15,241 nt of DNA from JBHHZI01 sp046757965 (GTDB taxonomy: Bacteria > Acidobacteriota > Polarisedimenticolia > SMYD01). Shown here in pieces: positions 8,524 to 13,998 of the stretch. The notes below the pieces were generated by a model. That model searched no databases and was not told where the DNA came from. It was given only the letters and a program-made list of their open reading frames with translations. Location: contig JBHHZI010000076.1 of NCBI GenBank assembly GCA_046757965.1, positions 1 to 15,241 of the forward strand, given 5' to 3'. Both the position numbers and the translations under genes were made by a program. Each line of letters begins with the position of its first letter. Position 1 is the stretch's first letter.

Positions 8524-9080
8524 CACGCGCCGCCTCCCCCGTCCCCGCCGCGCCGGGAGCGACGTTCCCACGCCCGTCGCAACGACCAGGCTTTTTCTCT
8601 GTACTGGCGCTCCAGATCCGCCGGCACGAGAAACCGCACCATGTCGGCCGCATACAGGGAGTAGGGCGCCAGCAGCGAATCCTCCAGCAGCGGCTCGCCG
8701 TGCGGCGGCAACGCCGTGAGCGGTACCGTCAACGCCGCGCCGATGAGCAACGCGGCCAGCAGACCGGCGACCGCCCCGGCAACGCGATCGGCCCAGCCCA
8801 TCAGCACCGCCCGGATGAAACGCCGGAGCCCGTAGGCCACCAGCGCCGTGCCGATGGTGATGCTGCAGAACGCGACGAAGAACGCCGCCAGTCGCGCCCA
8901 CCCGGCACTGGCGATCCAGCCGGAGAACCAGTCCGGGCCGAGCGGGGCAACGCGCAGGCCGACGAAGAAGGCCAGCAAGAAACCCAGCAGGCTGGCCCCG
9001 ATCCGGACGATGCCCCACACGGCACCCACCACCGCCAGGACCACGATCAGCACGAGCAGCACGAGATCGAATGGATTCAC
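8523..9080 (-). CDS. CvpA family membrane protein
   Basis: Predicted inner-membrane protein of 185 residues resembling CvpA (named for colicin V production; in enterobacteria needed for purF-region functions and bile-salt tolerance). Four hydrophobic segments are visible: about residues 5-25, 28-46, 60-83 and 97-120, the last after the WADRVAGAVAGLLAALLIG pattern typical of CvpA. A soluble, arginine-rich tail ends in SRRGGDGGGGA. The start is a GTG at 9080: an in-frame stop lies just upstream and the only internal Met is far downstream, so no ATG option exists. There is no Shine-Dalgarno; instead a -10-like element lies seven bases before the GTG (see the promoter entry), so the mRNA may be leaderless. 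It is translationally coupled to the YjbQ gene. Confidence 0.85.
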   Translation of the reverse strand: MNPFDLVLLVLIVVLAVVGAVWGIVRIGASLLGFLLAFFVGLRVAPLGPDWFSGWIASAGWARLAAFFVAFCSITIGTALVAYGLRRFIRAVLMGWADRVAGAVAGLLAALLIGAALTVPLTALPPHGEPLLEDSLLAPYSLYAADMVRFLVPADLERQYREKAWSLRRAWERRSRRGGDGGGGA

Positions 9081-9086
9081 GGGTGA

Positions 9087-9095
9087 ATTATGTCA
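9087..9095 (-). promoter_or_regulatory. Possible extended -10 promoter for the CvpA/efflux operon
   Basis: On the minus strand TGA-CATAAT fits an extended -10 (TGn plus five of six bases of TATAAT). No convincing -35 hexamer is present at 16-18 bases. Transcription starting the usual seven bases downstream would begin at about 9080, exactly the GTG of the CvpA-like gene, which lacks a Shine-Dalgarno. It sits in the 53-base gap after the aminotransferase gene and could let the efflux genes be expressed separately from the heme monooxygenase operon. Confidence 0.35.
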
Positions 9096-9133
9096 CAGCA
9101 CGAGGACCCGCTGTGGCTCGCCGCAGCCCGCTG

Positions 9134-10042
9134 TCAGTCACTGTCCACGACCCGGACCCCCTCGCGGGACGTGCGCTCCGCGTAGAGGTCTCCGAGGCGG
9201 CGTGTCATCGGCCCGGGACGGCCGTTGCCGATGGGGCGGCCGTCCACCTCGGTCACCGCCGCGATCTCTCCCATGGTGCCGGTGCAGAAGATCTCGTCGG
9301 CGCGGTACACCTGGGCGAAGGTCAGCGGTCCCTCCTCACAGGGAATCGACGAGGATGCGCAGATCTCGATCACCGTCGCCCGGGTGATCCCTTCCGGGCA
9401 GGCCACCGCGGCAGACGTGAAGAGAACGCCTTTCTCCACCAGGAAGATGTGCGTCGCGTTAGTCTCCGCCACGAACCCGTTCGTGTCGAGCATGAGCGCA
9501 TCATCCGCGCCGGCCTGGTTCGCCTCGATCTTGGCCAGAATCGACTGGAGCAGGTTGGCGTGATGGATCTTCGGATCCAGGCAGTCCGGCGGAAAACGCC
9601 GCACACTGGACGTGATGAGGGTCAGACCGCTCCGGTCATAGACCGGCGCCTTGTGCTCGGCCAGCACGATGAGTGTCGGCCCCGACTGGTTCAGTCGCGG
9701 ATCCATCCCCGAGGTGATCTTCACTCCCCGGGTCAGGGTCAGACGGATATGCACGCCGTCGGTCATGGCGTTCGCCGCCAGGGTCCGCCGGATCTCGGAC
9801 GCCATCGTCTCGACATCCGGTATCGAGCTGAAGGCTAGTGCCCTGGCCGAGGCCCGCAGGCGGTCGAGATGCTCGCCGAGTTTGAAGATGCGCCCATCGT
9901 AGAGGCGAAGCCCTTCCCACACCGCATCGCCGCCCTGGACCACCGAGTCGAACGGGCTGATGCGTGCGGTGTCCCGGTGCACCAGTTCCGAGTTGATGTT
10001 GACCAGAATGTCGCGATTGCGCTCGTCGAACTCCTGCAACAT
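9134..10042 (-). CDS. Class IV PLP-dependent aminotransferase (branched-chain aminotransferase-like)
   Basis: A 302-residue fold-type IV enzyme that uses pyridoxal phosphate to transaminate amino acids (IlvE, D-amino-acid transaminase and ADC lyase all share this fold). EGLRLYDGRIFKLGEHLDRL (44-62) is the N-terminal substrate-side signature. Lys158 in LDPKIHHANLLQSILAKIEANQAGADDALML is the expected Schiff-base lysine, Glu193 in VAETNATHIFLV follows, and EGITR (218-222) plus FCTGTMGEIAAV (252-263) contribute the phosphate-binding groups. The sequence is closest in style to branched-chain aminotransferases, but an exact substrate cannot be assigned. The ATG at 10042 is used instead of an upstream ATG at 10096 because GGGAGAGG precedes it. 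It follows a sulfotransferase-like gene by 66 bases on the same strand, a pairing that may signal a specialised substrate. Confidence 0.92.
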   Translation of the reverse strand: MLQEFDERNRDILVNINSELVHRDTARISPFDSVVQGGDAVWEGLRLYDGRIFKLGEHLDRLRASARALAFSSIPDVETMASEIRRTLAANAMTDGVHIRLTLTRGVKITSGMDPRLNQSGPTLIVLAEHKAPVYDRSGLTLITSSVRRFPPDCLDPKIHHANLLQSILAKIEANQAGADDALMLDTNGFVAETNATHIFLVEKGVLFTSAAVACPEGITRATVIEICASSSIPCEEGPLTFAQVYRADEIFCTGTMGEIAAVTEVDGRPIGNGRPGPMTRRLGDLYAERTSREGVRVVDSD

Positions 10043-10108
10043 CGGCCCTCTCCCGTTCCCCGGCGGGCGACGCGCGCGCCGGTCGCCGAGGCCCATCTGC
10101 CGGCAGGG

Positions 10109-10852
10109 TCAGCCCACCACGAGACGGTGCGCGCGGAGCTTATCGTACGCCTCGCGGCAGGCCTCGTGCAGCCCGCCGAAGCGAGCGGGCAGGGTCTGGG
10201 CCCTGGGCGCATACGGCCGGAAGCCGGTGGAGCGATTGACGGCATCGTACCAGTGCTTTCCCCAGATGCCGTCCGTCGGCTGCGGGCCTGCCGGCCAGGA
10301 CAGCATGGCCGGATCGAACGGCACCTCCACGACCTCGCAGAGCCGGCGCAACATCCCCTCGGGGTCGTCCAGGAGATCGCGGGCATCGATCACCGGCGGC
10401 CAGCATGCGGTCCGGCGCCGGCTCCTCTCGAAGATCTCGAGCTGCTGGGGCAGGCCGGTGTCGGCCAGCGTCGGTTCCGGGAGATGTTGCCGCAAGGAGA
10501 TGAGCATCTCCCCGGGATCGCGAATGAGGAAGGCGCTGGTCAACCGGTCCAGCCAGCTCCGGTCGATCTCTTCGAGCAGATGGTGCGCCATCTGCTTCTG
10601 ATAGAAGATGCGATGCCCTGCCGGCACCGGGCCGATCAGCGTCTCCACCACCCGGCGCCAGTCGGTCTCATGGTGGCGGATCACCTCCGCCGCTCCGGGA
10701 TGGCGCGCACCTGTGGCGGCCAGATAGTGGGCATAGAGCGGTTCGTCACAGACCAGCGTGTCTGCCCGGTTCCCGAAGGAGCGCATCAGGGCCGTGGAGA
10801 TGGTGCGTGGGCCCGACCACATCGCCAGCCGGAGCGTGCCGGCTGGCATCAT
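10109..10852 (-). CDS. Sulfotransferase-like protein
   Basis: A 247-residue P-loop protein with sulfotransferase features. WSGPRTISTALMRSF (residues 12-26) has the position and shape of the 5'-phosphosulfate-binding loop, DEPLYAHYL (36-44) is a subgroup signature, YQKQMAHHLL (84-93) follows, and FLIRDPGEMLISLRQ (108-122) corresponds to the 3'-phosphate-binding Arg/Ser segment. The family would transfer sulfate from PAPS to a small acceptor, but this subgroup is poorly characterised and the acceptor is unknown. No PAPS-making genes are in the window. Its ATG at 10852 overlaps the TGA of the heme monooxygenase gene by four bases (ATGATG allows a second in-frame start at 10849), so the two are translationally coupled. 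The next gene is a class IV aminotransferase. Confidence 0.82.
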   Translation of the reverse strand: MMPAGTLRLAMWSGPRTISTALMRSFGNRADTLVCDEPLYAHYLAATGARHPGAAEVIRHHETDWRRVVETLIGPVPAGHRIFYQKQMAHHLLEEIDRSWLDRLTSAFLIRDPGEMLISLRQHLPEPTLADTGLPQQLEIFERSRRRTACWPPVIDARDLLDDPEGMLRRLCEVVEVPFDPAMLSWPAGPQPTDGIWGKHWYDAVNRSTGFRPYAPRAQTLPARFGGLHEACREAYDKLRAHRLVVG

Positions 10853-11214
10853 CCCTCCGCAGCCTCGGCACGGTCGGTACTCAGGGCCACCTCATGGATC
10901 TCGAGAACGTTCGACCCGGCGAACATCTCCGCCGGCGGCCGGTTGCTGTGCGCGGTACGAAACGATTCGCTCCGCGTCCAGCCCCAGAACGCTTCCTCGC
11001 TCTCCCAGGTGGTCTGGACCAGGTAGACCGCCTGCTCGTCCGAGTCCTTCCAGTCGCCGGTGGCATGGTCGAAGCGACGCCGCACGGGCCGCAGGATCAG
11101 GTTCTTGATGAACCCCGGCGCCCGATCGATGAGATGGGCCCGATGGCGAAAGCGGTCCTCGAAGTCCGCCTCGAAACCACTGGCCACCGGGATCCGGTTG
11201 GTGACAATGAACAT
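10849..11214 (-). CDS. IsdG-type heme-degrading monooxygenase (ABM fold)
   Basis: A 121-residue antibiotic-biosynthesis-monooxygenase (dimeric alpha/beta barrel) protein. It aligns by eye with Staphylococcus IsdG: Asn6 in MFIVTN, Trp79 in WGWTRSESFRTAH and His89 match the catalytic Asn-Trp-His triad, and the ten-residue Trp-to-His spacing equals that in IsdG (Trp67/His77). This predicts opening of the heme ring with release of iron in the cytoplasm. The length is slightly above IsdG (107) because of a hydrophilic C-terminal tail. The frame is open to 11415, but the ATG at 11214 is chosen since AAAGGGAG lies a few bases upstream and homology starts there. It is the first gene of the minus-strand run; its stop overlaps the sulfotransferase start. 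No heme transporter is nearby. Confidence 0.85.
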   Translation of the reverse strand: MFIVTNRIPVASGFEADFEDRFRHRAHLIDRAPGFIKNLILRPVRRRFDHATGDWKDSDEQAVYLVQTTWESEEAFWGWTRSESFRTAHSNRPPAEMFAGSNVLEIHEVALSTDRAEAAEG

Positions 11215-11276
11215 GGGCTCCCTTTCCGTTGCGGCCGGCGCGGCGTGACGCGTATCGCCGGCCCGTTCCGCCTCGC

Positions 11277-11282
11277 ATGATA
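11277..11282 (-). promoter_or_regulatory. Candidate -10 element for the heme monooxygenase operon
   Basis: On the minus strand TATCAT matches five of six bases of a sigma-70 -10 box and lies 62 bases before the start codon of the heme monooxygenase gene. It is flanked by a 5-bp inverted repeat (CTCGC and GCGAG, 11272-11287), which could be an operator. No good -35 hexamer is seen at the proper distance, so an activator or another sigma factor would be needed. Weak support. Confidence 0.25.
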
Positions 11283-11328
11283 GCGAGACGACGCCGGGCA
11301 GCACCGGACACGGCATCTCACCGCAGGC

Positions 11329-11352
11329 GGCACTCCACGGATGTGGAGTGCC
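11329..11352. promoter_or_regulatory. 10+10 bp inverted repeat, candidate enhancer site (UAS) for the sigma-54 activator
   Basis: GGCACTCCAC-GGAT-GTGGAGTGCC is a perfect 10-bp inverted repeat with a 4-base centre. Its centre is about 132 bases upstream of the predicted start of the -24/-12 promoter on the plus strand, within the usual 80-200 base range for enhancer sites of sigma-54 activators, which bind such dyads through a Fis-type helix-turn-helix. It also lies about 115 bases upstream of the divergent heme monooxygenase start codon. No T-run follows on either strand, so it is not a terminator. The dyad is seen; the binding protein (the product of 11812-13515) is inferred. Confidence 0.55.
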
Positions 11353-11446
11353 CGGCGCGGCGAGTGGCCGGCCCTCATCCCGGTTTGTTGCGGCAACCTG
11401 TTGCACGCAGAGCACTTCAGCCAGGTTCGCCGGAGAGCGACGATGC

Positions 11447-11462
11447 TGGCATGCGTTGTGCT
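11447..11462 (+). promoter_or_regulatory. Sigma-54 (-24/-12) promoter
   Basis: TGGCATGCGTTGTGCT agrees with the RpoN consensus TGGCACG-N4-TTGCW at 10 of 12 defined positions, including the invariant GG (11448-11449) and GC (11460-11461) exactly ten bases apart. This predicts a transcript start at about 11473. The leader to the GTG start at 11497 would be 24 bases and contains GGAGGG at 11487-11492. The promoter, the upstream dyad, the small reading frame, a terminator and an adjacent sigma-54 activator gene together make a consistent unit, which raises confidence above that of the motif alone. Confidence 0.6.
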
Positions 11463-11486
11463 ACGTGTGACGACTGAACGCGTGCT

Positions 11487-11535
11487 GGAGGGAACCGTGT
11501 TATTCGTCATGGATGGGGATGACACGGTTCCCCCC
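11487..11535 (+). promoter_or_regulatory. Long hairpin over the RBS and start codon of the small gene
   Basis: GGGAACCGTGT (11490-11500) is perfectly complementary to ACACGGTTCCC (11522-11532). The helix can extend inward through five more pairs (two of them G-U) to 11505/11517, and outward past one mismatch with two G-C pairs (11487-11488 with 11534-11535). The left arm contains part of the GGAGGG ribosome binding site and the whole GTG start codon, so in the folded RNA translation from that GTG would be blocked. It may be a translational switch, a thermosensor-like lock or simply the first hairpin of a structured non-coding RNA. Confidence 0.5.
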
Positions 11536-11661
11536 TTGTTCCGGGAACGAGCCGGTCACATGAGAGCGATGCCGATCACACGCCGACGGATGGTGTTCTT
11601 CATGATGGCGGTTCTGGCCGTTCTTCTGGCCCTGGCGATGCTGGCCAGCCAGATGTCCTGA
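11497..11661 (+). CDS. Small single-helix membrane protein, sigma-54-dependent candidate (unrecognised)
   Basis: A 54-residue reading frame I do not recognise. The first ~20 residues are acidic and polar (DGDD near 6-9), then MPITRRRMV gives a basic patch before a hydrophobic helix of about 20 residues rich in Leu, Ala and Met (about 32-51), ending in QMS. The layout predicts an inner-membrane peptide with its N-terminus in the cytoplasm. GTG at 11497 is chosen for GGAGGG four bases upstream and its fit to the predicted transcript start; ATG at 11509 or 11560 (33 residues, helix retained) are alternatives if the hairpin over the GTG is stable. The gene has its own candidate -24/-12 promoter and a strong terminator 60 bases after the stop. 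It converges with the sigma-54 activator gene. The transcript is better supported than the peptide; a pure small RNA is possible. Confidence 0.45.
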   Translation: MLFVMDGDDTVPPLFRERAGHMRAMPITRRRMVFFMMAVLAVLLALAMLASQMS

Positions 11662-11720
11662 ATCGTCCCGGACTGGTTGACGTGACAAGATCGCTTCTGC
11701 CCGGGTTCCCCCTCGGGAGA

Positions 11721-11773
11721 GGCCCGGCCATCCGTTCTCCCCCCTGGGATTGACGGATGGCCGGGCCATTTTT
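11721..11773 (+). terminator. Intrinsic terminator of the small sigma-54 unit
   Basis: GGCCCGGCCATCCGT (11721-11735) pairs perfectly with 11753-11767: a 15-bp, GC-rich stem with a 17-base loop, followed at once by ATTTTTG. This is a textbook rho-independent terminator for plus-strand transcription. On the minus strand no T-run follows, so it should not efficiently end the convergent activator gene, although the stem may protect that mRNA's 3' end. A second short palindrome (CAGGCCT-C-AGGCCTG, 11781-11795) lies between it and the activator's stop codon. Its presence is independent evidence for a plus-strand transcript in 11473-11773. Confidence 0.88.
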
Positions 11774-11811
11774 GATCGTGCAGGCCTCAGGCCTGACCCC
11801 GGCGTCGCGGC

Positions 11812-13515
11812 TCAGCCGTGCAGTCCGTGATCGCGCAGCTTCTTGTACAGCGCGGCCTGGCTGATGCCCAGCGTCCTCGCCAGCTGAGCACGGGTCAAGT
11901 CCGGATATCGCGCCAGGGCCTCGACGAGAATCGCCCGTTCGGCGCCGTGCAGGCGGTCATGGAGATTCCCCACCTCCCGCGCCGGGGAACCGCCACCGCC
12001 ATCTCCAGCGGAGCGGGACCGGGCGCGGAGAGTCCCCACACCCAGCAAGACGATCATGTCTGCCGCCTCGACCGGACGCTCGAACCGTTCCATGATGATC
12101 CGGGCCGCGAGCTGTTCCACCTGCCGGACATTTCCCGGCCAGTCGAAGTCGAGGTCGGCCAGCTCGGCCGCCGCCCCGGGGGCGATCTCGACCCAGCGCC
12201 CGGCATCGTGCGCGTCGAGGGCATGGCGGAGGAGCGGACCGATGTCCTCGCGGCGCTCCCTCAGCGGCGGAATGACGAGATGAGCGTAGTTCAGGCGTTC
12301 GTGCAGGTCGCGCCGGAACTGCCCCGCCTTCACCGCCGCCAGGAGATCACGATTGGTCGTGGCGATGAACCGCACATCGGCGCGTCGCTCCCGCGCCTCG
12401 CCGACCCGCTCATAGGTCTGATCCTGCAGGAGCCTCAGCAGCTTGGGCTGCAGGGCGAGGGGCAGCGCGGAGATCTCGTCGAGAAACAGCGTGCCCCCCT
12501 CGGCGCTCGCGACCTTGCCCTCCCGGTGCTCGTAGGCGTTCGTGAACGCACCGCGCCGGTGGCCGAACAACTCGGCCTCGAGCATGCCATGCTCCAGAGA
12601 CGGACAGAAGACGGTCACGAACGGACCGTCCCGCCGGCTGGCGGAGTGGTGGATGACCCGGGCGAGGATGCTCTTGCCGGTTCCCGACTCGCCGAACAGG
12701 AGAACCGGGAAATCGGTGGCCGCCACCTTGCGCACGCGCTCCTCGAGATCGGACACGACGGCCGCGCGGCCCACGAACCGGCTGAAGGTCCAGGCACTCG
12801 ACAGAGCCCGGCGATTCTCCTCGGTCTCTGCCCGGAGGCGATTCTCGCTGTCACGCAGGCGGTTCCGTTCCCGGACGACTTCCCGGCCGGCGCGCAGAGC
12901 TTGCAGGGCCGGTGCTGCCAGCTCGGCCAGGGATCGCATCAGGCCGAGGTGCGTGGATTCGAAGTGACGACGGTCCGATTTCTCCAGATGGATGATGGCG
13001 CAGGTGCGCGTCTGATGTCGCACCGGCATGGAGAGCACCGACGCGCTGGCCAGACTCTGTACCGACTCCTGGTGCATGAAGCGCGGGTCCTGCAGCACGT
13101 CGTCGCTGAGGAGCGGCTCGCCGGTCCGCGCCACATGGGCCAGCACGGTGCGGCTGGCCGGACCGGTCAGCGCCCTCCGCTGGCGCGGCGAGTACCGCTC
13201 GAGAACGGTGAATTCGAGACCCCCGGTGTCGCCGACCTCGATGAAGGCCCCTCGGTCGGCGGCAGTCAGCAGCACCGCCTGATCGAGGATCGTCTTCAGC
13301 GCCATGTCCGGGGTGGAGACCTGGGTGAGCACGCCATGCACCGCCGCCATCAGCAACGAGGCCGCGGTGGGGGATGGCAGACGGTTCGGATCGCCGGAAG
13401 GGGTGGTTCGGCGCTCGCCGCCGCCGTCGGGTCGGTCCTCCCCGGCGGACAGTGGGGTCTCCGGAGCGGCTGGCGGCCGCCGGAGACGATCCGATGGCCC
13501 GGTGGTCTCGTCCAT
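11812..13515 (-). CDS. Sigma-54-dependent transcriptional activator (GAF-AAA+-Fis HTH)
   Basis: Enhancer-binding protein of 567 residues that uses ATP to open sigma-54 RNA polymerase promoters. After a disordered Pro/Gly/Arg-rich ~50 residues comes a GAF-like sensor (about 55-210), a short coiled linker (about 210-240) and the AAA+ core: Walker A GESGTGKS (275-282), sigma-54 contact loop GAFTNA (322-327), Walker B GTLFLDEI (341-348), sensor ATTNRD (385-390), the arginine-finger region FRRDLHERLN (400-409) and WPGNVRQVEQL (459-469). A Fis-type helix-turn-helix is near 545-563 (ARTLGISQAALYKKLRDHGL). There is no receiver domain, so it probably responds to a ligand or redox cue via the GAF rather than a histidine kinase. 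The usual GAFTGA has Asn for the second Gly. AGGGGA lies eight bases before the ATG. The likely target is the unit at 11329-11773. Confidence 0.95.
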   Translation of the reverse strand: MDETTGPSDRLRRPPAAPETPLSAGEDRPDGGGERRTTPSGDPNRLPSPTAASLLMAAVHGVLTQVSTPDMALKTILDQAVLLTAADRGAFIEVGDTGGLEFTVLERYSPRQRRALTGPASRTVLAHVARTGEPLLSDDVLQDPRFMHQESVQSLASASVLSMPVRHQTRTCAIIHLEKSDRRHFESTHLGLMRSLAELAAPALQALRAGREVVRERNRLRDSENRLRAETEENRRALSSAWTFSRFVGRAAVVSDLEERVRKVAATDFPVLLFGESGTGKSILARVIHHSASRRDGPFVTVFCPSLEHGMLEAELFGHRRGAFTNAYEHREGKVASAEGGTLFLDEISALPLALQPKLLRLLQDQTYERVGEARERRADVRFIATTNRDLLAAVKAGQFRRDLHERLNYAHLVIPPLRERREDIGPLLRHALDAHDAGRWVEIAPGAAAELADLDFDWPGNVRQVEQLAARIIMERFERPVEAADMIVLLGVGTLRARSRSAGDGGGGSPAREVGNLHDRLHGAERAILVEALARYPDLTRAQLARTLGISQAALYKKLRDHGLHG

Positions 13516-13667
13516 GAAACAGATCCCCTGGCAAGGTTCGTTCCATTCTGCGTGAGATTGCCGTGCAGGTGCAACTGTTTTCGGTCTGTTCCCAGGGTTT
13601 CCACGGGTTTAGGAGCCGCGGCGAGGTCCGTCACCGAGCGGTTCCGGCCGCCGGGAATCCCGGAAAG

Positions 13668-13704
13668 CTCTCGAATCGTGGAGTCGGACTCCAGTCATCG
13701 AGAG
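13668..13704. promoter_or_regulatory. 37-bp interrupted palindrome in the divergent spacer
   Basis: CTCTCGA-N4-TGGAGTC-G-GACTCCA-N4-TCGAGAG is symmetric about base 13686: two nested 7-bp perfect arms on each side, separated by equal 4-base spacers that are not complementary. The equal spacing, with the outer arms about one helical turn from the inner ones, suits a DNA site for a dimer or tetramer rather than an RNA hairpin, since a one-base loop cannot fold without opening the inner arms. It lies about 150 bases upstream of the activator start codon and 295 bases upstream of the kinase. The inner GTGGAGT resembles the half-site of the dyad at 11329-11352, though in opposite arm order. Confidence 0.45.
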
Positions 13705-13909
13705 TCCCGGCAGAGAATCCGCACGCGACTTGCCCGTCGGCTCACCGCCGGGACCGTGTCGGCCGTGAGCCGGCGACCCGGGGTCGACCGGGAACACAGG
13801 CCCTGAACCGGCCGTCCGCGCCCGATGATTCACGCCGCGACGTCTCGCCGGGCGGTTGGTCAGCGGCGCCCGGACGCAGATTCCTGTAATCGTTCGCTCG
13901 ATCCTGGCG

Positions 13910-13915
13910 TACAAT
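13910..13915 (+). promoter_or_regulatory. Candidate -10 element for the Ser/Thr kinase gene
   Basis: TACAAT matches five of six bases of the sigma-70 -10 consensus and would give a transcript starting near 13922 with a ~77-base leader to the kinase ATG. No good -35 box is present at 16-18 bases (TAATCG lies at 17). It is the best -10-like hexamer I found in this GC-rich spacer. Confidence 0.3.
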
Positions 13916-13998
13916 TCCGGGGTTCAGACGCCGTGACGGCGGACAATGGTGGGGGAAGCGGAGATCCCGCTCTGCTTCTTCACGTGGGAGAGAGGGTC

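Larger units (their letters stand above)
13516..13998. other. Divergent intergenic region, 483 bases, with several inverted repeats
   Basis: Spacer between the sigma-54 activator (minus) and the Ser/Thr kinase (plus). A 109-codon open frame (13563-13889, plus) has low-complexity, arginine-rich content, no ribosome binding site and no family resemblance, so I treat it as chance. What stands out are dyads: CCGGGA-A-TCCCGG (13651-13663), the 37-base dyad at 13668-13704 and AGCGG-AGATC-CCGCT in the kinase leader. A -10-like TACAAT lies at 13910. I found no convincing -24/-12 promoter and no clear promoter for the activator gene here. Confidence 0.6.

Noticed and set aside
11320..11340. Minus-strand GG-N10-GC pattern (TGGAGTG-N5-TGC) as a second sigma-54 promoter for the heme monooxygenase operon
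   Set aside because: The -24 half lacks the conserved C and A and the match lies inside the inverted repeat; too weak to call.
11329..11352. The dyad as an intrinsic terminator of either flanking gene
   Set aside because: No T-run follows on either strand and both flanking genes point away from it, so there is no transcript to end; an enhancer or operator site fits better.
11818..13806. Plus-strand open frame of 662 codons opposite the sigma-54 activator
   Set aside because: The minus strand has every AAA+ and HTH motif in order; the plus frame shows none and is a shadow.
13563..13889. 109-codon plus frame in the activator/kinase spacer
   Set aside because: No ribosome binding site, composition like random GC-rich DNA, and it runs through the palindromes; better read as regulatory DNA.
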